A DNA stretch of 64,000 bases from Arenicola marina. Lineage: Eukaryota; Annelida; Polychaeta; Arenicolidae. Position 1 is the stretch's first letter. Every line of letters starts with the position of its first letter. A program made the translations under genes and the position numbers. The DNA is taken from NCBI GenBank assembly GCA_964019135.1, contig CAXHSH010001363.1, positions 124,001 to 188,000 on the forward strand, written 5' to 3'. Below are positions 51,118-64,000 of this stretch, in pieces. Below the pieces are notes generated by a model. It did not search any database. It was not told where the DNA came from and was given only the letters and a program-made list of their open reading frames with translations.

Positions 51118-53471
51118 AAAACACTCGGTTCTACCGATATGCTACTCAAAACACTCGCTTTTAGGGATATACTACACGAAGCACTCGGTTATAGGGATAT
51201 ACTGTACAAAACACTCGGTAATAGCGGCATACTCTACAAATCACTCGGTTCTACCGATATACTGCTCAAAACACTCGCCTTTAGGGACATACTACTAAAA
51301 ACATTCGCTTTTAGAAATATACTTCACCCAACACTCAGTTATGGCGACATCCTGTACAAATCACTCGGCTTTAGCGATATACAACACAAACAGACATGAT
51401 TCGATCATTTTATTAACCAAAACACTCGCTTCTAACGATATAATACTCAAAACACTCTGTTTTAAGGATTTACTACACATAACACTCGGTTATAGCGATA
51501 TACTGCACAAACCACACTCGGTTTTAGCGATACACTATTCAAGACACTCGCTTTTAGGGATATATTACACCAAACACTCAGTTATAGCAACATCCTGTAC
51601 AAATCACTCGGCTTTAGCGATATACAACACAAACAGACATGATTCGATCATTTTATTAACCAAAACACTCGGTACAAGCGATATACTGCTAAAAACACCC
51701 GGTTTTAGGTACAAAGTACACAAAACATCGGTTCAAGCGACATACTGTATAAAACACGCGGTTTGAGCGATATACTACTTAAAACACTCGCTTTTAGGGA
51801 TATACCATATCAAACACTTAGTTATAGCGGCATGCTCTACAAATCACTCGGCTTTAGCGATATACAACACAAACACACATGGTTCGATCATTTTATTAAG
51901 CAAAACACTCGGTTCTAACGACATACTATTCAAAACGCTCTGTTTTAAGGATTTACTACACATAACACTCGGTTACAGCGATATACTGTAAAAAACACTC
52001 GGTTTTAGCGACATACTAGGGAAACACACCAGATTTCAATATCCCATTTCCCAAAACACTCGGTACGAGCGACATACTGCTCAAAACACTCGGTACGAGC
52101 GATATACTGCTCAAACAGTCGGTTTTATTGACATACTACGCAAAACGCTCGGTTATAGCGACATACTGCACAAACCACACTCGGTTTTAGCGATATACTG
52201 CACAAACCACACTCGGTTTTAGCGATATACTATTCAAGACACTCGCTTTTAGGGACATACTTCACCCAACACTCAGTTATAGCGGCATGCTCTACAAATC
52301 ACTCGCCTGTAGCGATATACAACACAAACACACATGGTTCGATAATTTTATTAACCAAAACACTTGGTTCTAACGACATACGGTGCAAAACACCCGGCTG
52401 TAGTGATATAGAACACAAACAAACATGATTCGATCATTCTCTTGAAAAAAACACTCGATTCTACCGATATACTGCTTAAAACCCTCGCTTTTAGGGATAT
52501 ACTACATCAAACACTTAGTTATCGCGGCATGCTCTACAAATCACTCGGCTTTAGCGATATGCAACACAAACACACATGCTTCGATAATTTTATTAACCAA
52601 AACACTCGGTTCTAACGACATACGGTACAAATCACTCGGCTTTAGCGATATACAACACAAACAGACATGATTCGATCATTTTATTAGCCAAAACACTCGG
52701 TACAAGCGATATACTGCTAAAAACACCCGGTTTTAGGTACAAAGTACACAAAACATCGGTTCAAGCGACATACTGTATAAAACACGCGGTTTTAGCGATA
52801 TACTACTTAAAACACTCGCTTTTGGGATATACTACATCAAACACTTAGTTATAGCGGCATACTCTACAAATCACTCGGCTTTAGCAATATACAACACAAA
52901 CACACATGGTTCGATCATTTTATTAAGCAAAACACTCGGTTCTAACGACATACTATTCAAAACACTCTGTTTTAAGGATTTACTACACATAACCCTCGGG
53001 TATAGCGATATACTGCAAAAAACATTCGGTTTTAGCGACATACTAGGGAAACACACCAGATTCCAGTATCCCACTGTCCAAAACAATCGGTACGAGCGAC
53101 ATACTGCTCAAACAGTCGGTTTTATTGACATACTACGCAAAACGCTCGGTAATAGCGACATACTGCACAAACCACACTCGGTCTTAGCGATATACTATTC
53201 AAGACACTCGCTTTTAGGGATATATTACACCAAACACTCAGTTATAGCGATATACGGTACAAACACTCGGCTGTAATGATATAGAACAAAAACAAACATG
53301 ATTCGATCATTTTCTTGAACAAAACACTCGGTTCTACCGATATACTGCTCAAAACACTCGGTTTTAGGGATTTACTATACAAAACACGCGGTTATAAGGA
53401 CATACGGTACAAAACACTCGGCTTTAGAGATATACGACACAAACAGACATGATTCGATCATTTTCCTGACC
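51118..53471 (+). repeat. Module 28: A' unit with a duplicated 32-bp monomer, 2,354 bp
   Basis: A' plus a tandem copy of the 32-bp CCACACTCGG monomer (52172-52203 and 52204-52235) and minus one G near 52824. GTTTGAGCG near 51763 breaks the longest frame. It carries TTAGCAATAT at 52881, shared with module 30. Confidence 0.92.
52172..52235 (+). repeat. Duplicated 32-bp CCACACTCGG monomer
   Basis: Two adjacent 32-bp monomers where all other units have one. The first ends CTGCAC, the second CTATTC, the pattern expected if slippage joined the tail of the upstream monomer to a new copy. Confidence 0.9.
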
Positions 53472-55133
53472 AAAACACTCGGTTCTACCGATATGCTACT
53501 CAAAACACTCGCTTTTAGGGATATACTACACGAAGCACTCGGTTATAGGGATATACTGTACAAAACACTCGGTAATAGCGGCATACTCTACAAATCACTC
53601 GGTTCTACCGATATACTGCTCAAAACACTCGCTTTTAGGGACATACTACTAAAAACATTCGCTTTTAGAAATATACTTCACCCAACACTCAGTTATAGCG
53701 ACATCCTGTACAAATCACTCGGCTTTAGCGATATGCAACACAAACAGACATGATTCGATCATTTTATTAACCAAAACACTCGCTTCTAACGATATAATAC
53801 TCAAAACACTCTGTTTTAAGGATTTACTACACATGGCACTCGGTTATAGCGATATACTGCACAAACCACACTCGGTTTAAGCGATATACTATTCAAGACA
53901 CTCGCTTTGAGGGATATATTACACCAAACACTCAGTTATAGCAACATCCTGTACAAATCACTCGGCTTTAGCGATATACAACACAAACAGACATGATTCG
54001 ATCATTTTATTAACCAAAACACTCGGTACAAGCGATAAACTGCTAAAAACACCCGGTTTTAGGTACAAAATACACAAAACATTCGGTTCAAGCGACATAC
54101 TGTATAAAACACGCGGTTTTAGCGATATACTACTTAAAACACTCGCTTTTAGGGATATACTACATGAAACACTTAGTTATAGTGGCATACTCTACAAATC
54201 ACTCGGCTTTAGCGATAAAAAACACAAACACACATTGTTCAATAATTTGATTAAGCAAAACACTCGGTTCTAACGACATACTACTCAAAACACTCTGTTT
54301 TAAGGATTTACTACACATAACACTCGGGTATAGCAATATACTGTAAAAAAACACTCGGTTTTAGCGACATACTAGGGAAACACACCAGATTCCAGTATCC
54401 CACTTCCCAAAACAATCGGTACGAGCGACATACTGCTCAAACAGTCGGTTTTATTGACATACTACACAAAACGCTCGGTTATAGCGACATACTGCACAAA
54501 CCACACACGGTTTTACGGATATATTACACCAAACACTCAGTCATAGCGACATACGGTACAAATCACTCGGCTGTAGTGACATAGAACACAAACAAACATG
54601 ATTCGATCATTTTCTTGAACAAAACACTCGGTTCTAACGACATACTATTCAAAACACTCTGTTTTAAGGATTTACTACCCATAACACTCGGTTACAGCGA
54701 TATACTGTAAAAACACTCGGTTTTAGCGACATACTAGGGAAACACACCAGATTTCAATATCCCATTTCCCAAAACACTCGGTACGAGCGACATACTGCTC
54801 AAAACACTCGGTACGAGCGATATACTGCTCAAACAGTCGGTTTTATTGACATACTACGCAAAACGCTCGGTTATAGCGACATACTGCACAAACCACACTC
54901 GGTTTTAGCGATATACTATTCAAGACACTCGCTTTTAGGGACATACTTGACCCAACACTCAGTTATAGCGACATACGGTACAAAACACTCGGCTGTAGTG
55001 ATATAGAACACAAACAAACATGATTCGATCATTTTCTTGAACAAAACACGCGATTATAACGACATACGGTACAAAACACTCGGCTTTAGCGATATACGAC
55101 ACAAACAGACATGAGTCGATCATTTTCTTGACC
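53472..55133 (+). repeat. Module 29: D unit (D1 subtype), 1,662 bp
   Basis: D1 like module 6 (CCACACACGG, TTTTACGG, CAGTCATAG near 54503-54545). It is duplicated as module 31 at an offset of 2,989 bp. Confidence 0.92.
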
Positions 55134-56460
55134 AAAACACTCGGTTCTACCGATATGCTACTCAAAACACTCGCTTTTAGGGATATACTACACGAAGCAC
55201 TCGGTTATAGGGATATACTGTACAAAACACTCGGTAATAGCGGCATACTCTACAAATCACTCGGTTCTACCGATATACTGCTCAAAACACTCGCCTTTAG
55301 GGACATACTACTAAAAACATTCGCTTTTAGAAATATACTTCACCCAACACTCAGTTATGGCGACATCCTGTACAAATCACTCGGCTTTAGCGATATACAA
55401 CACAAACAGACATGATTCGATCATTTTATTAACCAAAACACTCGCTTCTAACGATATAATACTCAAAACACTCTGTTTTAAGGATTTACTACACATAACA
55501 CTCGGTTATAGCGATATACTGCACAAACCACACTCGGTTTTAGCGATACACTATTCAAGACACTCGCTTTTAGGGATATATTACACCAAACACTCAGTTA
55601 TAGCAACATCCTGTACAAATCACTCGGCTTTAGCGATATACAACACAAACAGACATGATTCGATCATTTTATTAACCAAAACACTCGGTACAAGCGATAT
55701 ACTGCTAAAAACACCCGGTTTTAGGTACAAAGTACACAAAACATCGGTTCAAGCGACATACTGTATAAAACACGCGGTTTTAGCGATATACTACTTAAAA
55801 CACTCGCTTTTGGGGATATACTACATCAAACACTTAGTTATAGCGGCATACTCTACAAATCACTCGGCTTTAGCAATATACAACACAAACACACATGGTT
55901 CGATCATTTTATTAAGCAAAACACTCGGTTCTAACGACATACTATTCAAAACACTCTGTTTTAAGGATTTACTACACATAACCCTCGGGTATAGCGATAT
56001 ACTGCAAAAAACATTCGGTTTTAGCGACATACTAGGGAAACACACCAGATTCCAGTATCCCACTGTCCAAAACAATCGGTACGAGCGACATACTGCTCAA
56101 ACAGTCGGTTTTATTGACATACTACGCAAAACGCTCGGTAATAGCGACATACTGCACAAACCACACTCGGTCTTAGCGATATACTATTCAAGACACTCGC
56201 TTTTAGGGATATATTACACCAAACACTCAGTTATAGCGATATACGGTACAAACACTCGGCTGTAATGATATAGAACAAAAACAAACATGATTCGATCATT
56301 TTCTTGAACAAAACACTCGGTTCTACCGATATACTGCTCAAAACACTCGGTTTTAGGGATTTACTATACAAAACACGCGGTTATAAGGACATACGGTACA
56401 AAACACTCGGCTTTAGAGATATACGACACAAACAGACATGATTCGATCATTTTCCTGACC
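55134..56460 (+). repeat. Module 30: C unit, 1,327 bp
   Basis: Standard C length between two D1 units. It has TTAGCAATAT at 55870, matching module 28, and GGCTGTAATG near 56260, the variant also present near 53275. Confidence 0.93.
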
Positions 56461-58122
56461 AAAACACTCGGTTCTACCGATATGCTACTCAAAACACTCG
56501 CTTTTAGGGATATACTACACGAAGCACTCGGTTATAGGGATATACTGTACAAAACACTCGGTAATAGCGGCATACTCTACAAATCACTCGGTTCTACCGA
56601 TATACTGCTCAAAACACTCGCTTTTAGGGACATACTACTAAAAACATTCGCTTTTAGAAATATACTTCACCCAACACTCAGTTATAGCGACATCCTGTAC
56701 AAATCACTCGGCTTTAGCGATATGCAACACAAACAGACATGATTCGATCATTTTATTAACCAAAACACTCGCTTCTAACGATATAATACTCAAAACACTC
56801 TGTTTTAAGGATTTACTACACATGGCACTCGGTTATAGCGATATACTGCACAAACCACACTCGGTTTAAGCGATATACTATTCAAGACACTCGCTTTGAG
56901 GGATATATTACACCAAACACTCAGTTATAGCAACATCCTGTACAAATCACTCGGCTTTAGCGATATACAACACAAACAGACATGATTCGATCATTTTATT
57001 AACCAAAACACTCGGTACAAGCGATAAACTGCTAAAAACACCCGGTTTTAGGTACAAAATACACAAAACATTCGGTTCAAGCGACATACTGTATAAAACA
57101 CGCGGTTTTAGCGATATACTACTTAAAACACTCGCTTTTAGGGATATACTACATGAAACACTTAGTTATAGTGGCATACTCTACAAATCACTCGGCTTTA
57201 GCGATAAAAAACACAAACACACATTGTTCAATAATTTGATTAAGCAAAACACTCGGTTCTAACGACATACTACTCAAAACACTCTGTTTTAAGGATTTAC
57301 TACACATAACACTCGGGTATAGCAATATACTGTAAAAAAACACTCGGTTTTAGCGACATACTAGGGAAACACACCAGATTCCAGTATCCCACTTCCCAAA
57401 ACAATCGGTACGAGCGACATACTGCTCAAACAGTCGGTTTTATTGACATACTACACAAAACGCTCGGTTATAGCGACATACTGCACAAACCACACACGGT
57501 TTTACGGATATATTACACCAAACACTCAGTCATAGCGACATACGGTACAAATCACTCGGCTGTAGTGACATAGAACACAAACAAACATGATTCGATCATT
57601 TTCTTGAACAAAACACTCGGTTCTAACGACATACTATTCAAAACACTCTGTTTTAAGGATTTACTACCCATAACACTCGGTTACAGCGATATACTGTAAA
57701 AACACTCGGTTTTAGCGACATACTAGGGAAACACACCAGATTTCAATATCCCATTTCCCAAAACACTCGGTACGAGCGACATACTGCTCAAAACACTCGG
57801 TACGAGCGATATACTGCTCAAACAGTCGGTTTTATTGACATACTACGCAAAACGCTCGGTTATAGCGACATACTGCACAAACCACACTCGGTTTTAGCGA
57901 TATACTATTCAAGACACTCGCTTTTAGGGACATACTTGACCCAACACTCAGTTATAGCGACATACGGTACAAAACACTCGGCTGTAGTGATATAGAACAC
58001 AAACAAACATGATTCGATCATTTTCTTGAACAAAACACGCGATTATAACGACATACGGTACAAAACACTCGGCTTTAGCGATATACGACACAAACAGACA
58101 TGAGTCGATCATTTTCTTGACC
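56461..58122 (+). repeat. Module 31: D unit (D1 subtype), 1,662 bp
   Basis: Near-identical copy of module 29, 2,989 bp downstream. The pair with C between them is the clearest recent tandem duplication in the right half of the window. Confidence 0.93.
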
Positions 58123-60443
58123 AAAACACTCGGTTCTACCGATATGCTACTCAAAACACTCGCTTTTAGGGATATACTACACGAAGCACTCGGTTATAGG
58201 GATATACTGTACAAAACACTCGGTAATAGCGGCATACTCTACAAATCACTCGGTTCTACCGATATACTGCTCAAAACACTCGCCTTTAGGGACATACTAC
58301 TAAAAACATTCGCTTTTAGAAATATACTTCACCCAACACTCAGTTATGGCGACATCCTGTACAAATCACTCGGCTTTAGCGATATACAACACAAACAGAC
58401 ATGATTCGATCATTTTATTAACCAAAACACTCGCTTCTAACGATATAATACTCAAAACACTCTGTTTTAAGGATTTACTACACATAACACTCGGTTATAG
58501 CGATATACTGCACAAACCACACTCGGTTTTAGCGATACACTATTCAAGACACTCGCTTTTAGGGATATATTACACCAAACACTCAGTTATAGCAACATCC
58601 TGTACAAATCACTCGGCTTTAGCGATATACAACACAAACAGACATGATTCGATCATTTTATTAACCAAAACACTCGGTACAAGCGATATACTGCTAAAAA
58701 CACCCGGTTTTAGGTACAAAGTACACAAAACATCGGTTCAAGCGACATACTGTATAAAACACGCGGTTTTAGCGATATACTACTTAAAACACTCGCTTTT
58801 AGGGATATACCATATCAAACACTTAGTTATAGCGGCATGCTCTACAAATCACTCGGCTTTAGCGATATACAACACAAACACACATGGTTCGATCATTTTA
58901 TTAAGCAAAACACTCGGTTCTAACGACATACTATTCAAAACGCTCTGTTTTAAGGATTTACTACACATAACACTCGGTTACAGCGATATACTGTAAAAAA
59001 CACTCGGTTTTAGCGACATACTAGGGAAACACACCAGATTTCAATATCCCATTTCCCAAAACACTCGGTACGAGCGACATACTGCTCAAAACACTCGGTA
59101 CGAGCGATATACTGCTCAAACAGTCGGTTTTATTGACATACTACGCAAAACGCTCGGTTATAGCGACATACTGCACAAACCACACTCGGTTTTAGCGATA
59201 TACTATTCAAGACACTCGCTTTTAGGGACATACTTCACCCAACACTCAGTTATAGCGGCATGCTCTACAAATCACTCGCCTGTAGCGATATGCAACACAA
59301 ACACACATGGTTCAATAATTTTATTAACCAAAACACTTGGTTCTAACGACATACGGTGCAAAACACCCGGCTGTAGTGATATAGAACACAAACAAACATG
59401 ATTCGATCATTCTCTTGAAAAAAACACTCGATTCTACCGATATACTGCTTAAAACCCTCGCTTTTAGGGATATACTACATCAAACACTTAGTTATCGCGG
59501 CATGCTCTACAAATCACTCGGCTTTAGCGATATGCAACACAAACACACATGCTTCGATAATTTTATTAACCAAAACACTCGGTTCTAACGACATACGGTA
59601 CAAATCACTCGGCTTTAGCGATATACAACACAAACAGACATGATTCGATCATTTTATTAACCAAAACACTCGGTACAAGCGATATACTGCTAAAAACACC
59701 CGGTTTTAGGTACAAAGTACACAAAACATCGGTTCAAGCGACATACTGTATAAAACACGCGGTTTTAGCGATATACTACTTAAAACACTCGCTTTTGGGG
59801 ATATACTACATCAAACACTTAGTTATAGCGGCATACTCTACAAATCACTCGGCTTTAGCGATATACAACACAAACACACATGGTTCGATCATTTTATTAA
59901 GCAAAACACTCGGTTCTAACGACATACTATTCAAAACACTCTGTTTTAAGGATTTACTACACATAACCCTCGGGTATAGCGATATACTGCAAAAAACATT
60001 CGGTTTTAGCGACATACTAGGGAAACACACCAGATTCCAGTATCCCACTGTCCAAAACAATCGGTACGAGCGACATACTGCTCAAACAGTCGGTTTTATT
60101 GACATACTACGCAAAACGCTCGGTAATAGCGACATACTGCACAAACCACACTCGGTCTTAGCGATATACTATTCAAGACACTCGCTTTTAGGGATATATT
60201 ACACCAAACACTCAGTTATAGCGATATACGGTACAAACACTCGGCTGTAATGATATAGAACAAAAACAAACATGATTCGATCATTTTCTTGAACAAAACA
60301 CTCGGTTCTACCGATATACTGCTCAAAACACTCGGTTTTAGGGATTTACTATACAAAACACGCGGTTATAGACATACGGTACAAAACACTCGGCTTTAGA
60401 GATATACGACACAAACAGACATGATTCGATCATTTTCCTGACC
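58123..60443 (+). repeat. Module 32: A' unit, 2,321 bp
   Basis: A' with a 2-bp deletion at GGTTATAGACATACGG near 60368. Private: GATATGCAACAC near 59287 and ATGGTTCAATAAT near 59308 within the inserted cassette. Confidence 0.92.
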
Positions 60444-62102
60444 AAAACACTCGGTTCTACCGATATGCTACTCAAAACACTCGCTTTTAGGGATATACTA
60501 CACGAAGCACTCGGTTATAGGGATATACTGTACAAAACACTCGGTAATAGCGGCATACTCTACAAATCACTCGGTTCTACCGATATACTGCTCAAAACAC
60601 TCGCCTTTAGGGACATACTACTAAAAACATTCGCTTTTAGAAATATACTTCACCCAACACTCAGTTATAGCGACATCCTGTACAAATCACTCGGCTTTAG
60701 CGATATGCAACACAAACAGACATGATTCGATCATTTTATTAACCAAAACACTCGGTTGTAACGATATAATACTCAAAACACTCTGTTTTAAGGATTTACT
60801 ACACATGGCACTCGGTTAGCGATATACTGCACAAACCACACTCGGTTTAAGCGATATACTATTCAAGACACTCGCTTTGAGGGATATATTACACCAAACA
60901 CTCAGTTATAGCAACATCCTGTACAAATCACTCGGCTTTAGCGATATACAACACAAACAGACATGATTCGATCATTTTATTAACCAAAACACTCGGTACA
61001 AGCGATAAACTGCTAAAAACACCCGGTTTTAGGTACAAAATACACAAAACATTCGGTTCAAGCGACATACTGTATAAAACACGCGGTTTTAGCGATATAC
61101 TACTTAAAACACTCGCTTTTAGGGATATACTACATGAAACACTTAGTTATAGTGGCATACTCTACAAATCACTCGGCTTTAGCGATAAAAAACACAAACA
61201 CACATTGTTCAATAATTTGATTAAGCAAAACACTCGGTTCTAACGACATACTACTCAAAACACTCTGTTTTAAGGATTTACTACACATAACACTCGGGTA
61301 TAGCGATATACTGTAAAAACATTCGGTTTTAGCGACATACTAGGGAAACACACCAGATTCCAGTAACCCACTTCCCAAAACAATCGGTACGAGCGACATA
61401 CTGCTCAAACAGTCGGTTTTATTGACATAATACGCAAAACGCTCGGTTATAGCGACATACTGCACAAACCACACTCGGTTTTAGGGATATATTACACCAA
61501 ACACTCAGTTATAGCGACATACGGTACAAAACACCCGGCTGTAGGGATATAGAACACAAGCAAACATGATTCAAACATTTTCTTGAACAAAACATACGGT
61601 TCTAACGATATGCTACTCAAAACAATCTGTTTTAAGGATTTACTACACATAACACTCGGTTATAGCGATATACTGTAAAAAACACTCGGTTTTAGCGACA
61701 TACTAGGGAAACACACCAGATTCCAGTATCCCATTTCCCAAAACAATCGGTACGAGCGCCATACTGCTCACAACACTCGGTACGAGCGATATACTGCTCA
61801 AACAGTCGGTTTTATTGACATTCGACGCAAAACGCTCGGTTATAGCGACATACTGCACAAACCACACTCGGTTTTAGCGATATACTATTCAAGACACTCG
61901 CTTTTAGGGACATACTTGACCCAACACTCAGTTATAGCGACATACGGTACAAAACACTCGGCTGTAGTGATATAGAACACAAACAAACATGATTCGATCA
62001 TTTTCTTGAACAAAACACGCGATTATAACGACATACGGTACAAAACACTCGGCTTTAGCGATATACGACACAAACAGACATGAGTCGAGCATTTTCTTGA
62101 CC
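60444..62102 (+). repeat. Module 33: D unit (D2 subtype), 1,659 bp
   Basis: D2 with a 2-bp deletion at CTCGGTTAGCGATAT near 60816. It has CGCCTTTAGG in an otherwise A-flavoured c1 (near 60603) and several private changes around 61530-61600, including ACATACGGTTC and TTCAAACATTTTC. The last J box reads GAGTCGAGCATT near 62087. Confidence 0.91.
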
Positions 62103-64000
62103 AAAACACTCGGTTCTACCGATATGCTACTCAAAACACTCGCTTTTAGGGATATACTACACGAAGCACTCGGTTATAGGGATATACTGTACAAAACACT
62201 CGGTAATAGCGGCATACTCTACAAATCACTCGGTTCTACCGATATACTGCTCAAAACACTCGCCTTTAGGGACATACTACTAAAAACATTCGCTTTTAGA
62301 AATATACTTCACCCAACACTCAGTTTTGGCGACATCCTGTACAAATCACTCGGCTTTAGCGATATACAACACAAACAGACATGATTCGATCATTTTATTA
62401 ACCAAAACACTCGCTTCTAACGATATAATACTCAAAACACTCTGTTTTAAGGATTTACTACACATAACACTCGGTTATAGCGATATACTGCACAAACCAC
62501 ACTCGGTTTTAGCGATACACTATTCAAGACACTCGCTTTTAGGGATATATTACACCAAACACTCAGTTATAGCAACATCCTGTACAAATCACTCGGCTTT
62601 AGCGATATACAACACAAACAGACATGATTCGATCATTTTATTAACCAAAACACTCGGTACAAGCGATATACTGCTAAAAACACCCGGTTTTAGGTACAAA
62701 GTACACAAAACATCGGTTCAAGCGACATACTGTATAAAACACGCGGTTTTAGCGATATACTACTTAAAACACTCGCTTTTAGGGATATACCATATCAAAC
62801 ACTTAGTTATAGCGGCATGCTCTACAAATCACTCGGCTTTAGCGATATACAACACAAACACACATGGTTCGATCATTTTATTAAGCAAAACACTCGGTTC
62901 TAACGACATACTATTCAAAACGCTCTGTTTTAAGGATTTACTACACATAACACTCGGTTACAGCGATATACTGTAAAAAACACTCGGTTTTAGCGACATA
63001 CTAGGGAAACACACCAGATTTCAATATCCCATTTCCCAAAACACTCGGTACGAGCGACATACTGCTCAAAACACTCGGTACGAGCGATATACTGCTCAAA
63101 CAGTCGGTTTTATTGACATACTACGCAAAACGCTCGGTTATAGCGACATACTGCACAAACCACACTCGGTTTTAGCGATATACTATTCAAGACACTCGCT
63201 TTTAGGGACATACTTCACCCAACACTCAGTTATAGCGGCATGCTCTACAAATCACTCGCCTGTAGCGATATACAACACAAACACACATGGTTCGATAATT
63301 TTATTAACCAAAACACTTGGTTCTAACGACATACGGTGCAAAACACCCGGCTGTAGTGATATAGAACACAAACAAACATGATTCGATCATTCTCTTGAAA
63401 AAAACACTCGATTCTACCGATATACTGCTTAAAACCCTCGCTTTTAGGGATATACTACATCAAACACTTAGTTATCGCGGCATGCTCTACAAATCACTCG
63501 GCTTTAGCGATATGCAACACAAACACACATGCTTCGATAATTTTATTAACCAAAACACTCGGTTCTAACGACATACGGTACAAATCACTCGGCTTTAGCG
63601 ATATACAACACAAACAGACATGATTCGATCATTTTATTAACCAAAACACTCGGTACAAGCGATATACTGCTAAAAACACCCGGTTTTAGGTACAAAGTAC
63701 ACAAAACATCGGTTCAAGCGACATACTGTATAAAACACGCGGTTTTAGCGATATACTACTTAAAACACTCGCTTTTGGGGATATACTACATCAAACACTT
63801 AGTTATAGCGGCATACTCTACAAATCACTCGGATTTAGCGATATACAACACAAACACACATGGTTCGATCATTTTATTAAGCAAAACACTCGGTTCTAAC
63901 GACATACTATTCAAAACACTCTGTTTTAAGGATTTACTACACATAACCCTCGGGTATAGCGATATACTGCAAAAAACATTCGGTTTTAGCGACATACTAG
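62103..64000 (+). repeat. Module 34: partial A' unit
   Basis: A' from c1 to within c8, cut by the window edge just before a P box. The insertion is marked by CACTTGGTTC near 63317. Private: CAGTTTTGGCG near 62322 and CGGATTTAGCG near 63831. The array clearly continues past the window. Confidence 0.93.

Larger units (their letters stand above)
1..64000 (+). repeat. Satellite array of 30-bp monomers with nested higher-order repeats
   Basis: Every stretch resolves into head-to-tail monomers of 29, 30, 31 or 32 bp, nearly all 30. The conserved parts are AAAACACTCGG and AGCGATATAC; variation is concentrated in the four or so bases between them and in the last six bases. I found no inverted monomer and no gap of non-repeat sequence. 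Monomers within one higher-order unit are clearly diverged, while units 1.3 to 2.3 kb apart are nearly identical, the classic sign of a higher-order repeat array. Known biology links such arrays to eukaryotic heterochromatin; the exact chromosomal site and species cannot be read from the sequence. Confidence 0.98.

Noticed and set aside
1..64000. Prokaryotic, phage or plasmid origin
   Set aside because: No gene of any kind in 64 kb and a multi-level satellite; not compatible with dense microbial or phage genomes.
1..64000. Transposable element insertions, tRNA or rRNA genes, terminal inverted repeats
   Set aside because: Every stretch reads as satellite monomers. I saw no target-site duplications, no poly(A) tails longer than about nine bases and no inverted copies of the monomer.

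Overview
The whole window is one tandem satellite DNA array. I see no unique sequence, no credible protein gene, no RNA gene and no transposon. The basic unit is a 30-bp monomer: AAAACACTCGG, about four variable bases, AGCGATATAC, then a variable tail. About 2,100 monomers lie head to tail in one orientation. A homogeneous array this long with nested higher-order repeats points to eukaryotic nuclear heterochromatin (centromeric, pericentromeric or subtelomeric). I do not recognise the family and cannot name the species. CpG is frequent rather than depleted, which fits an unmethylated or young array better than a methylated vertebrate one.

The array has a clear grammar. Monomers are grouped into cassettes of 3 to 14. 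Each cassette ends with a monomer carrying CGGCTTT or CGGCTGT, followed by a special 31-bp 'J box' with the dyad ATGAT-TCG-ATCAT. A second 31-bp element, the 'P box' (core CCAGATT, then CAGTATCCC or CAATATCCC), sits inside the longest cassettes. The reference higher-order repeat A is exactly 74 monomers, nine cassettes c1 to c9, 2,232 bp (301+243+240+423+151+91+240+392+151). The other modules are whole-cassette rearrangements: C (1,327 bp) is c1-c2-c7-c8-c9; B (1,418 bp, 47 monomers) has c1 and four diverged cassettes; D (1,661-1,662 bp) is B with c2 restored; A' (2,323 bp) is A with a 91-bp, three-monomer insertion that brings an extra J box. These sums account for nearly every module length to the base once visible small indels are counted.

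Layout: 1-7956, a partial A and three A units; 7957-15677, B, A', D, A'; 15678-35641, B-C-A repeated four times (4,977 bp in the standard case, with variants); 35642-42878, an A/B hybrid, C, A, A; 42879-64000, a D/A hybrid, then D, A', D, A', D, C, D, A', D, partial A'. Copies of one type differ by roughly 0.5% or less by eye. Private variants shared at fixed offsets (2,594, 2,772, 2,989, 4,977, 9,952 and 22,709 bp) record recent unequal exchange or block duplication.

Long open frames (up to about 300 codons) exist only because 30 bp is ten codons and most monomers lack a stop in at least one frame. They are not annotated as genes. Two stretches (32.3-37.8 kb and 48.3-50.9 kb) have many one-base indels and may be less reliable sequence.
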